Shown: positions 16,789 through 23,910 of the stretch, in pieces
Position numbering within the stretch: the first letter of the stretch is position 1
Layout of the letters: each line of letters opens with the position of its first letter
From: Agrobacterium fabrum
GTDB lineage: Bacteria > Pseudomonadota > Alphaproteobacteria > Rhizobiales > Rhizobiaceae
Assembly (NCBI GenBank): GCA_003241215.1
Contig: QFOL01000027.1
Coordinates: 1-23,910, forward strand
DNA: 23,910 nt
Direction of reading: 5' to 3'
Position numbers and translations under genes: made by a program
The notes under the pieces: generated by a model
Database searches by the model: none
What the model was told of the DNA's origin: nothing
The model's input: the letters and a program-made list of their open reading frames with translations, nothing else

Positions 16789-17478
16789 ATGACCAATTCC
16801 GCCGTTCGCATTCTGATCGTCGATGACGAGCCGCCGATCCGCAAGCTGCTGCGGGTGGGGCTGTCGACCCAGGGATATGCGGTGAGTGAGGCGATGAATG
16901 CGAAGGTGGCGATGGAACTCGTCGAGCAGGACAAGCCCGCTCTCGTCGTTCTCGATCTCGGCCTGCCGGATATGTCCGGGCACGACCTTCTGGCGAAATG
17001 GCGCGGGGAAGGGCTGGCGCTGCCGGTCATCATCCTCTCCAGCCGGACGGATGAGGCGGGAATCGTCAAGGCGCTGGAATTGGGGGCGGATGATTACATT
17101 ACCAAGCCTTTCGGCATGAACGAGCTTGTCGCCCGCATCCGCGTCGCCCTGCGCCATCGCCTCCAGAGCCAGGGTGAAAGGCCGGTTTTCCAGACCGGCG
17201 ACCTCTCCGTCGACCTTGTCAGGCGTATCGTCAAGGTGGAGGATCGGGAGGTTAAGCTCTCGCCCAAGGAATATGATATTCTGCGGGTGCTGGTGCAGCA
17301 TACGGGCAAGGTTCTGACGCACCGTTTCCTGCTGGAGCATGTGTGGGACGAACTGACCGATGTGCAATATTTGCGGGTCTATGTGCGCCAGCTTCGCCAG
17401 AAGATCGAGAAAATCCCGGACCAGCCGCGCTATATTCTGACGGAAACCGGTGTCGGTTACCGGCTGCAGGAGGTTTGA
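16789..17478 (+). CDS. kdpE: Response regulator of the kdp operon, OmpR/PhoB family
   Basis: The DNA-binding partner of KdpD; 229 residues. The receiver domain (about 6-120) has the acidic pair D12-D13, phosphoacceptor D56 in VVLDLGLPDMSG, and the conserved Lys in GADDYITKPFG. The C-terminal winged-helix domain (about 130-228) carries KLSPKEYDILRVLVQHTGKV and ends in DQPRYILTETGVGYRL, typical of the OmpR/PhoB class. AAGGAG at 16776-16781 serves the ATG. Being transcribed with the pump it controls implies autoregulation through the upstream repeats at 8982-9014, which is an inference. Confidence 0.96.
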   Translation: MTNSAVRILIVDDEPPIRKLLRVGLSTQGYAVSEAMNAKVAMELVEQDKPALVVLDLGLPDMSGHDLLAKWRGEGLALPVIILSSRTDEAGIVKALELGADDYITKPFGMNELVARIRVALRHRLQSQGERPVFQTGDLSVDLVRRIVKVEDREVKLSPKEYDILRVLVQHTGKVLTHRFLLEHVWDELTDVQYLRVYVRQLRQKIEKIPDQPRYILTETGVGYRLQEV

Positions 17479-17501
17479 GGGCGTCGCGACGCGGCGCCCT
17501 C
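17477..17501. terminator. Possible bidirectional terminator between kdpE and the threonine aldolase gene
   Basis: GAGGGCG (17477-17483) and CGCCCTC (17495-17501) are inverted around an 11-nt GC-rich loop, in the 31-bp gap between two convergent genes. The left arm includes the end of the kdpE stop codon. There is no T-tract on either strand. Confidence 0.4.
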
Positions 17502-17509
17502 CGATATCG

Positions 17510-18562
17510 TCAGACGGCGGCGCAGATCGACAGGAATTCGTCGACATCGGCCTCGGTCGTTGCGAAGCTGGTGACCATGCGGATCAGCACTTCGTCCTTG
17601 CCCACCTTTTCCGGCATGTCGCGCGGCTCCAGCCAGTCATAGAATTTAGCGCCCTTCGCGGTGGCGGCCTCCGCGGCGGCCTTCGGCAGAATGGCGAAAA
17701 CCTCGTTGGCCGTGGTCGGCCAGGCAAGGCGGGCGCTGTTCAGTGAAGCGAAGCCGGCGCGCAGCCGGTTGGCCATGGCGTTGGCATGGCCGGCGAGACC
17801 CAGCCACAGGTCGTCCTGCAGATAGGCCTCGAATTGCGCGGCGATGAAGCGCGACTTGGAAAAAAGCTGGGCGGTGCGCTTGCGCAGGAAGGAAAAATCC
17901 CGGGCGAGCGAGGGATCGAAGAAGACGATGGCTTCCGCACACCAGCAGCCGTTTTTCGTGCCGCCGAAAGACAGCACGTCGACGCCGCGTTTCCAGGTCA
18001 TCTCGGCGGGCGTGGCGCCGAGCGCGGCCAACGCGTTGGCGAAACGCGCCCCGTCCATATGCAGCGGCAGGCCGTTGTCTTTTGCGATTTTGGCGATGGC
18101 GTCGATTTCATCGAGCGTATAGACCGTGCCGGCCTCGGTCGCCTGCGTCATGGTGATGGCTGCGGCGCGGCCATGGTGAACCGCGTCCTGCGGATAACGG
18201 GCAATGCGCTCGATCAGGTTTTCCGGCAGCATCTTGCCATCAGGCCCTTCGACGGCGACCATGCGCATGCCGGAAAAGAAATCCGGCGCGCCGCATTCGT
18301 CCTCGATCACATGCGCTTCGGAATGACAGAAGGTCAGGCCGCCGGCGCGGGCGATGCTGGCCAACGAAAGCGAATTGGCGGCCGTGCCGGTGGCGACGAA
18401 AAACACCGCGACCTCACGCTCGAAAATCTCGTTGAAGCGCTTTTCGATGGAGAGATCGAGTTCGCTGGTGCCGTAGGCGGCGGCAAAGCGCGTGGATTCC
18501 CGCGAAAGCCGCTCGTTGACGGCCGGATGGGCGCCAGCCCAATTGTCTGAAGCAAAAAACAT
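17510..18562 (-). CDS. Low-specificity L-threonine aldolase (PLP enzyme)
   Basis: A fold-type I PLP enzyme expected to cleave L-threonine or L-allo-threonine to glycine and acetaldehyde in the cytoplasm. From the ATG at 18562 it has 350 residues. Visible family features are FASDNWAGAHP at the start, a PLP phosphate-binding region VATGTAANSL (57-66), the ring-stacking region SEAHVIEDECGAP (81-93), cofactor-pairing D170 (LHMDGARFANA), and Schiff-base K203 in DVLSFGGTKNG. The frame continues upstream to an ATG at 18670, but those extra 36 residues are unlike the family and would run over the predicted promoter and operator at 18619-18652. It converges on kdpE and diverges from gltB. ltaE/glyA-like naming is avoided because substrate preference cannot be read from sequence. 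Confidence 0.92.
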   Translation of the reverse strand: MFFASDNWAGAHPAVNERLSRESTRFAAAYGTSELDLSIEKRFNEIFEREVAVFFVATGTAANSLSLASIARAGGLTFCHSEAHVIEDECGAPDFFSGMRMVAVEGPDGKMLPENLIERIARYPQDAVHHGRAAAITMTQATEAGTVYTLDEIDAIAKIAKDNGLPLHMDGARFANALAALGATPAEMTWKRGVDVLSFGGTKNGCWCAEAIVFFDPSLARDFSFLRKRTAQLFSKSRFIAAQFEAYLQDDLWLGLAGHANAMANRLRAGFASLNSARLAWPTTANEVFAILPKAAAEAATAKGAKFYDWLEPRDMPEKVGKDEVLIRMVTSFATTEADVDEFLSICAAV

Positions 18563-18618
18563 CTCTGAGAGCTTTCCAGTAACTGAGGTTCTGTGTTGGG
18601 CTGCGTGAAACGGTGATG

Positions 18619-18652
18619 GCAAAGTTCTAGGACCTAACTTTGCGATTGGCAA
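18619..18652 (-). promoter_or_regulatory. Promoter and overlapping dyad for the threonine aldolase gene
   Basis: On the minus strand TTGCCA (18652-18647), a 17-nt spacer and TAGAAC (18629-18624) resemble a sigma70 promoter with initiation near 18617. A dyad, GCAAAGTT (18619-18626), 9-nt spacer, AACTTTGC (18636-18643), covers the spacer, the -10 element and the start region, a placement typical of a repressor operator. Confidence 0.5.
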
Positions 18653-18682
18653 ATCCGGCAATGAAAGCAATGGGTAGGTATG

Positions 18683-18737
18683 TTTTGCGACAAGAAAGTT
18701 TCGCGCAATAGGTCAGTATCGAAACTTCGCTGCAAAA
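18683..18737 (+). promoter_or_regulatory. Nested dyad upstream of the gltB promoter, candidate activator site
   Basis: AAGTTTCG (18696-18703) and CGAAACTT (18720-18727) are perfect inverted repeats 16 bp apart. They are flanked by a second inverted pair, TTTTGC (18683-18688) and GCAAAA (18732-18737). Relative to the candidate gltB promoter the element spans about -119 to -65, a position usual for activators. The regulator is unknown. Confidence 0.45.
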
Positions 18738-18766
18738 TGGGGTTTTCACTAATTGGATTCGCACCC

Positions 18767-18795
18767 TTGCCAATTCCGCCCGTTTCTGCCAAAAT
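18767..18795 (+). promoter_or_regulatory. Candidate gltB promoter
   Basis: TTGCCA (18767-18772), a 17-nt spacer and CAAAAT (18790-18795) are a moderate sigma70 match. Initiation would be near 18802, leaving a leader of about 130 nt before gltB. Confidence 0.4.
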
Positions 18796-18932
18796 CCTCA
18801 GGAATTGAGACAGTCTTGCTGTCCTAAATTTGATCCAACCGGCCTGAATGCGGATTTTGCGGGAAGCGAAAATTCGTGTCGAGCCGGATCTTCGCATGAA
18901 ACCGTGCAAGTAATTTTGCAGGAGGGACAAAA

Positions 18933-21900
18933 ATGACGAACAAGCCGCAGGCGGATATCGCCGCCGCCACCATGACCACAGACTGTCCCACCGCGGCTGC
19001 GGCCGCACCCGTTTCTGCGAAAGCGCGTTTCGCGGGCGGTTTGCCGGAAAGGCAGGGTCTTTACGACCCCGCCAATGAACATGACGCCTGCGGCGTCGGC
19101 TTCGTGGCCCATATGAAGGGTCAGAAGTCGCACCAGATCGTCAAGGACGGCCTGTTCATCCTCGAAAACCTGACGCATCGCGGCGCGGTTGGCGCCGATC
19201 CGCTGATGGGCGACGGTGCGGGCATTCTCGTGCAGATCCCCGACCGTTTCTTCCGCGAGGAAATGGCGGCGCAGGGCGTGACATTGCCGAAGGCCGGTGA
19301 ATATGCCGTGGGCCATATCTTTATGCCGCGCGATCCGGCCCGCATCGAGCACTACAAGAAGGTCATCATCGACGTCATCGGTGAGGAGGGGCAGCAGTTC
19401 CTCGGTTTCCGCGACGTGCCTGTCGACAATTCCTCGCTGTCCAAGGCGCCGGACATCGCCGCGACCGAACCGCACCATGTGCAGGTTTTCATCGGCGCCG
19501 GCCGCGAGGCCGCGACCAATCCCGATTTCGAGCGCAAGCTGTTCCTGATCCGCAAGGTGATCTCCAACCGCATCTATGACGAGGGCGGCGGCAAGGAGGC
19601 GCAGGATTTCTATCCCGTGTCGCTGTCTTCCTCGACCATCGTTTATAAGGGCATGTTCCTCGCCTATCAGGTCGGCGCTTATTACAAGGATCTGGCGGAT
19701 CCGCGTTTCGAATCCGCTGTCGCCCTCGTGCATCAGCGGTTCTCCACCAACACCTTCCCCTCGTGGAAGCTCGCGCATCCCTACCGCATGGTTGCCCATA
19801 ACGGCGAAATCAACACGCTGCGCGGCAACGTCAACTGGATGGCGGCGCGTCAGGCTTCGGTCTCGTCCGCGCTGTTCGGCGACGATATCTCCAAGCTCTG
19901 GCCGATCTCCTATGAGGGCCAGTCGGATACCGCCTGCTTCGACAACGCGCTCGAATTCCTCGTGCGCGGCGGTTATTCCATGGCCCATGCCGTGATGATG
20001 CTGATCCCGGAAGCCTGGGCCGGCAACCAGTCCATGACGGCCGAACGCAAGGCTTTCTACGAATATCACGCAGCGCTGATGGAGCCGTGGGACGGCCCCG
20101 CCGCCGTCGCCTTCACCGATGGCAAGCAGATCGGCGCGACGCTCGACCGCAACGGCCTGCGGCCGGCGCGTTACCTCGTCACCGATGATGACCGCATCAT
20201 CATGGCGTCGGAAGCCGGCACGCTGCCGGTTCCGGAAGAACGCATCGTCAAGAAGTGGCGTTTGCAGCCCGGCAAGATGCTGCTGATCGACATGGAAAAG
20301 GGCTCGATCATTTCCGACGAGGAAGTGAAGCACGAGCTTGCCGCCAAGCACCCCTACCGCAGCTGGCTCGACCGCACGCAGCTCATCCTCGAAGAGCTGA
20401 AGCCGGTGGAACCGCGCGCGCTGCGCCGCGACGTATCGCTGCTCGACCGCCAGCAGGCCTTTGGTTACACCAGCGAAGATACCAAGCTCCTGATGTCGCC
20501 GATGGCGACCACCGGCCAGGAAGCCATCGGCTCCATGGGCACCGATACGCCGATTTCGGCCATGTCGGAAAAGTCGAAGCTGCTCTACACCTATTTCAAG
20601 CAGAACTTCGCGCAGGTCACCAACCCGCCGATCGATCCGATCCGCGAAGAACTGGTGATGAGCCTCGTGTCCTTCATCGGTCCGCGGCCGAACATTCTCG
20701 ACCATGAAGGTGCCGCCCGCGCCAAGCGTCTGGAAGTGCGCCAGCCGATCCTGACCAATGGCGATCTGGAAAAGATCCGCTCCATCGGCCACACGGAAGA
20801 CCGTTTTGACACCAAGACACTCGACTTCACCTATGATGTGGAGCGCGGCGCCGAAGGCATGCCCGAAATGCTCGACCGCCTGTGCGAGCGGGCCGAATCC
20901 GCCGTGCGCGGCGGTTACAACATCATCGTTCTTTCCGACCGCCAGCTCGGCCCGGACCGCATCGCGATCCCCGCCCTTCTGGCGACGGCCGCCGTGCACC
21001 ATCACCTGATCCGCAAGGGCCTGCGCACCTCGGTCGGCCTCGTTGTCGAAACCGGTGAGCCGCGCGAAATCCACCATTTCTGTCTGCTGGCCGGTTATGG
21101 TGCGGAGGCGATCAACCCCTATCTCGCCTTCGATACGCTGCTCGACATGCACAAGCACGGCGCCTTCCCGAAGGAAGTCTCCGACGACGAAGTGGTCTAT
21201 CGCTACATCAAGGCGGTGGGTAAGGGCATCCTCAAGGTCATGTCCAAGATGGGCATTTCCACCTACCAGTCCTATTGCGGCGCGCAGATTTTCGACGCCA
21301 TCGGCCTTTCCTCGGAATTCGTCGAGAAGTATTTCTTCGGCACAGCCACCTCCATCGAGGGCGTCGGCCTGACCGAAATCGCTGAAGAAACGGTGACGCG
21401 CCACACGGCCGCCTTCGGCAAGGACCCGATCCTTGCCAACACGCTCGATATCGGCGGCGAATACGCCTATCGCATGCGCGGCGAAAGCCACGCCTGGACG
21501 CCGGATGCCGTGGCCTCGCTGCAGCATGCGGTTCGCGGCAACAGCCAGGATCGCTACCGCGAATTTGCCGAGATGGTGAACGAGACGGCGCTGCGCATGA
21601 ACACCATTCGCGGGTTGTTCAAGGTCAAGTCGGCGGAAGCGCTTGGCCGCAAGCCGGTTTCCATCGACGACGTCGAGCCGGCGGCTGATATCGTCAAGCG
21701 TTTCTCGACCGGGGCCATGTCCTTCGGCTCGATCAGCCGCGAGGCGCATACCACGCTTGCGATTGCCATGAACCGCATCGGCGGCAAGTCCAACACCGGT
21801 GAGGGCGGCGAAGAGTCCGACCGTTACATGCCGCTGTTGAACGGCCAGCCGAACCCGGAACGCTCCGCCATCAAGCAGATCGCATCCGGTCGTTTTGGCG

Positions 21901-23678
21901 TGACGACCGAATATCTCGTCAATGCCGATATGCTGCAGATTAAGGTGGCGCAGGGCGCAAAGCCCGGCGAAGGCGGCCAGCTGCCCGGCCACAAGGTGGA
22001 TGCGACGGTTGCCAAGACCCGTCACTCCACCCCGGGCGTCGGCCTCATCTCGCCGCCGCCGCATCACGATATCTACTCTATCGAAGATCTGGCGCAGCTG
22101 ATCTACGACCTGAAGAACGTCAATCCGGAAGCCGATGTTTCGGTGAAGCTGGTGTCGGAAGTCGGCGTCGGCACGGTTGCGGCCGGTGTCGCCAAGGCGC
22201 GCGCCGACCATATCACCGTTGCCGGTTTCGATGGCGGCACGGGTGCTTCGCCGCTTACCTCGCTGAAGCACGCCGGTTCCCCATGGGAAATCGGTCTTGC
22301 CGAAACCCAGCAGACGCTGGTGCTGAACGGCCTTCGCTCGCGCGTTGCCCTGCAGGTGGATGGCGGTCTGAAGACCGGCCGAGACGTCATCATCGGCGCG
22401 CTGCTCGGTGCGGATGAATTCGGCTTCGCCACCGCACCGCTGATTGCAGCCGGCTGCATCATGATGCGCAAGTGCCATCTCAATACCTGCCCGGTGGGCG
22501 TCGCCACGCAGGACCCGGTTCTGCGCAAGCGCTTCAAGGGCACGCCGGAACACGTCATCAACTACTTCTTCTTCGTGGCCGAAGAAGTGCGCGAAATCCT
22601 CGCCTCGCTTGGCGTTACCAGGCTGGACGAGATCATCGGCGCTTCCGAGCTGCTCGAGAAGGATGAGATGCTGGCGCACTGGAAGGCCAAGGGGCTGGAT
22701 TTCAGCCGCATCTTCCACAAGGTCGAAGCTCCGAAGGAAGCGACCTTCTGGACCGAGCGCCAGAAGCACCCGATTGATGACATTCTCGACCGCAAGCTGA
22801 TCGAGAAGTCCCTGCCGTCGCTCGAAAACCGCGAGCCCGTGGTCTTCGAAGTGCCGATCAGGAACGTCGACCGTTCCGCCGGTGCGATGCTGTCGGGTGC
22901 GCTTGCCAAGCGCTGGGGCCACAAGGGCCTGAAGGACGATACGATCCACGTCACCCTCAAGGGGACGGCGGGCCAGTCCTTCGGCGCGTTCCTCGCCCGT
23001 GGCATCACCTTCGATCTGGTGGGTGACGGCAACGACTATGTCGGCAAGGGCCTTTCGGGTGGCCGCATCATCGTACGCCCGCCGGAAAACACCCGCATCG
23101 TCGCGGAAAACTCGATCATCGTCGGCAACACCGTGCTTTATGGCGCAATCACCGGCGAGTGCTATTTCCGCGGTGTCGCGGGTGAGCGCTTTGCGGTGCG
23201 CAACTCCGGTGCGGTCGCGGTTGTCGAAGGTGTCGGCGATCACGGTTGCGAATATATGACCGGTGGTATCGTGGTCGTTCTCGGCGAAACGGGCCGCAAC
23301 TTCGCGGCCGGCATGTCCGGCGGCGTGGCTTATGTTCTTGATGAGACGGGCGATTTCGCCACCCGTTGCAACATGGCCATGGTCGAGCTGGAGCCGGTTC
23401 CGGAGGAAGACGACATGCTGGAGAAGCTGCATCATCACGGCGGCGACCTCATGCACAAGGGACGTGTGGACGTTTCCGAGGACATGACGCGTCACGACGA
23501 AGAGCGCCTCTACCAGCTGATCTCCAACCACTTCCACTACACGAACTCGTCGCGCGCCAAGGATATACTCGACCGCTGGAGCGAGTTCCGTCCGAAGTTC
23601 CGCAAGGTCATGCCGGTCGAATACCGTCGTGCTCTTGAGGAAATGGAGCGCATGCGCATGGGCGTGGCGGCGGAGTAA
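18933..23678 (+). CDS. gltB: Glutamate synthase (NADPH) large subunit
   Basis: The alpha subunit of GOGAT, which transfers the glutamine amide nitrogen to 2-oxoglutarate to make glutamate. It has 1581 residues, longer than E. coli GltB (about 1486). The glutaminase nucleophile is C53 in [10 protein letters not shown]; in this family the N-terminus is cleaved to expose that Cys, so a 52-residue propeptide (Ala-rich) is expected. Domains follow in order: class II amidotransferase, central domain, FMN-binding synthase barrel from about 850 ([28 protein letters not shown]), 3Fe-4S cysteines C1175, C1181 and C1186 ([15 protein letters not shown]), and a C-terminal GxGxG beta-helix domain (about 1290-1500). 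ATG follows GGAGGG at 18921-18926. gltD is downstream, after a small ORF. Confidence 0.98.
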   Translation: MTNKPQADIAAATMTTDCPTAAAAAPVSAKARFAGGLPERQGLYDPANEHDACGVGFVAHMKGQKSHQIVKDGLFILENLTHRGAVGADPLMGDGAGILVQIPDRFFREEMAAQGVTLPKAGEYAVGHIFMPRDPARIEHYKKVIIDVIGEEGQQFLGFRDVPVDNSSLSKAPDIAATEPHHVQVFIGAGREAATNPDFERKLFLIRKVISNRIYDEGGGKEAQDFYPVSLSSSTIVYKGMFLAYQVGAYYKDLADPRFESAVALVHQRFSTNTFPSWKLAHPYRMVAHNGEINTLRGNVNWMAARQASVSSALFGDDISKLWPISYEGQSDTACFDNALEFLVRGGYSMAHAVMMLIPEAWAGNQSMTAERKAFYEYHAALMEPWDGPAAVAFTDGKQIGATLDRNGLRPARYLVTDDDRIIMASEAGTLPVPEERIVKKWRLQPGKMLLIDMEKGSIISDEEVKHELAAKHPYRSWLDRTQLILEELKPVEPRALRRDVSLLDRQQAFGYTSEDTKLLMSPMATTGQEAIGSMGTDTPISAMSEKSKLLYTYFKQNFAQVTNPPIDPIREELVMSLVSFIGPRPNILDHEGAARAKRLEVRQPILTNGDLEKIRSIGHTEDRFDTKTLDFTYDVERGAEGMPEMLDRLCERAESAVRGGYNIIVLSDRQLGPDRIAIPALLATAAVHHHLIRKGLRTSVGLVVETGEPREIHHFCLLAGYGAEAINPYLAFDTLLDMHKHGAFPKEVSDDEVVYRYIKAVGKGILKVMSKMGISTYQSYCGAQIFDAIGLSSEFVEKYFFGTATSIEGVGLTEIAEETVTRHTAAFGKDPILANTLDIGGEYAYRMRGESHAWTPDAVASLQHAVRGNSQDRYREFAEMVNETALRMNTIRGLFKVKSAEALGRKPVSIDDVEPAADIVKRFSTGAMSFGSISREAHTTLAIAMNRIGGKSNTGEGGEESDRYMPLLNGQPNPERSAIKQIASGRFGVTTEYLVNADMLQIKVAQGAKPGEGGQLPGHKVDATVAKTRHSTPGVGLISPPPHHDIYSIEDLAQLIYDLKNVNPEADVSVKLVSEVGVGTVAAGVAKARADHITVAGFDGGTGASPLTSLKHAGSPWEIGLAETQQTLVLNGLRSRVALQVDGGLKTGRDVIIGALLGADEFGFATAPLIAAGCIMMRKCHLNTCPVGVATQDPVLRKRFKGTPEHVINYFFFVAEEVREILASLGVTRLDEIIGASELLEKDEMLAHWKAKGLDFSRIFHKVEAPKEATFWTERQKHPIDDILDRKLIEKSLPSLENREPVVFEVPIRNVDRSAGAMLSGALAKRWGHKGLKDDTIHVTLKGTAGQSFGAFLARGITFDLVGDGNDYVGKGLSGGRIIVRPPENTRIVAENSIIVGNTVLYGAITGECYFRGVAGERFAVRNSGAVAVVEGVGDHGCEYMTGGIVVVLGETGRNFAAGMSGGVAYVLDETGDFATRCNMAMVELEPVPEEDDMLEKLHHHGGDLMHKGRVDVSEDMTRHDEERLYQLISNHFHYTNSSRAKDILDRWSEFRPKFRKVMPVEYRRALEEMERMRMGVAAE

Positions 23679-23686
23679 TCCGCCGC

Positions 23687-23845
23687 GTGAGGATACTACA
23701 CCAACTGGTCTCGCTGATGATCGCGGTCGCCGTTCCCACGGCGATCTACTGGACGAGCGGCGAGACCGGATTTGAGTTCATCGTGCTGGGGGCGGCTTTT
23801 GGTTTCGCTTACTGGTACTGGGGCCCGACAGGCGCTCCGCTTTGA
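23687..23845 (+). CDS. 52-residue two-helix membrane ORF between gltB and gltD
   Basis: A GTG-initiated frame of 52 codons fills the gap between gltB and gltD, beginning 8 bp after the gltB stop and ending 15 bp before the gltD start. GGAG at 23672-23675, inside the gltB end, is a plausible but distant (11 nt) ribosome binding site. The product has two hydrophobic segments, about residues 5-21 (HQLVSLMIAVAVPTAIY) and 30-46 (EFIVLGAAFGFAYWYWG), joined by a short acidic turn. An aromatic cluster (YWYW) closes the second helix. I do not recognise the family. Its place within a glutamate synthase operon is consistent with cotranscription, but gives no function. Confidence 0.62.
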   Translation: MRILHQLVSLMIAVAVPTAIYWTSGETGFEFIVLGAAFGFAYWYWGPTGAPL

Positions 23846-23860
23846 TGTGAGGACATAAAC

Positions 23861-23910
23861 GTGGGCAAGGTTACAGGTTTTCTGGAGATCGACCGGCAGG
23901 TGGGCAAGTA
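23861..23910 (+). CDS. gltD: Glutamate synthase small subunit, 3'-truncated by the window edge
   Basis: Only the first 16 codons are present, starting with GTG preceded by GAGG at 23849-23852. They read MGKVTGFLEIDRQVGK, which matches the conserved N-terminus of GltD, the FAD- and NADPH-binding beta subunit that passes electrons to GltB. The position downstream of gltB supports the call. Nothing can be said about the rest. Confidence 0.88.
   Translation, partial: MGKVTGFLEIDRQVGK

Larger units (their letters stand above)
18563..18932. other. 370-bp divergent control region between the threonine aldolase gene and gltB
   Basis: I see no gene in this stretch. It holds a minus-strand promoter overlapped by a dyad (18619-18652), a larger nested dyad (18683-18737), a candidate gltB promoter (18767-18795), and a 5-bp hairpin GACAG/CTGTC at 18809-18823 within the predicted gltB leader. 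AAAGTT or its near complement recurs at four positions (18621, 18636, 18695 and 18722). Confidence 0.7.

Noticed and set aside
18563..18670. N-terminal extension of the threonine aldolase to 18670.
   Set aside because: The extra 36 residues do not fit the family and cover the predicted promoter and operator.
18798..23537. A 1579-codon open frame antisense to gltB.
   Set aside because: It lies wholly opposite the clearly functional gltB, is rich in Arg, His, Asp and Gly with no recognisable domain, and is what strong GC bias at third codon positions produces on the opposite strand.
1..23910. Searched for mobile elements, CRISPR arrays, tRNA/rRNA genes, phage genes and defence systems.
   Set aside because: None seen: no transposase or integrase motifs, no regularly spaced long repeats, no RNA-gene signatures, and base composition looks even across the window.

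Overview
The window reads as a high-GC alphaproteobacterial chromosome segment. The protein sequences and gene content (Rhizobiaceae-like GltB, a complete kdp operon, an asparagine/aspartate catabolic cluster) best suit the Rhizobiaceae, probably the Agrobacterium/Rhizobium group; that placement is inferred from protein resemblance, not from a database search. I see no tRNA, rRNA, CRISPR array, transposase, integrase or attachment site. Almost all of the DNA is coding.

Layout. 1-3962 is an RND efflux operon: a 5'-truncated periplasmic adaptor overlapping a 1023-residue inner-membrane pump, closed by a perfect 16-bp hairpin. 4161-8947 is an asparagine/aspartate utilisation cluster: an FCD-type GntR regulator (+), aspartase aspA (-, tail to tail with the regulator and overlapping it by 32 bp), then, divergent from aspA, asparagine permease ansP and a cytoplasmic asparaginase (+, 4-bp overlap). 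Together they import asparagine, hydrolyse it to aspartate plus ammonia, and convert aspartate to fumarate plus ammonia. The aspA/ansP divergent promoter region holds two related 23-bp dyads, each in the same orientation relative to its own gene.

8948-17478 is a full high-affinity potassium operon: a 27-codon membrane ORF, kdpF, kdpA, a second small membrane ORF (54 codons), kdpB, kdpC, a strong hairpin, then sensor kinase kdpD and response regulator kdpE. Upstream is a three-fold 11-bp direct repeat suited to an OmpR/PhoB-type regulator such as KdpE, then a leader able to form hairpins.

17510-18562 (-) is a low-specificity L-threonine aldolase. It is separated by 370 bp from gltB (18933-23678, +), the large subunit of glutamate synthase. 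A 52-codon two-helix membrane ORF sits between gltB and the start of gltD, which runs off the window. Nitrogen is the shared theme of the ans/asp and glt loci: one releases ammonia from amino acids, the other belongs to the ammonia-assimilation (GS-GOGAT) route.

The classical genes are ordinary. The parts worth following up are the three small membrane ORFs inside conserved operons, and the regulatory DNA: paired operators at aspA/ansP, the 11-bp repeats and structured leader at kdp, and the dyads between the threonine aldolase gene and gltB.
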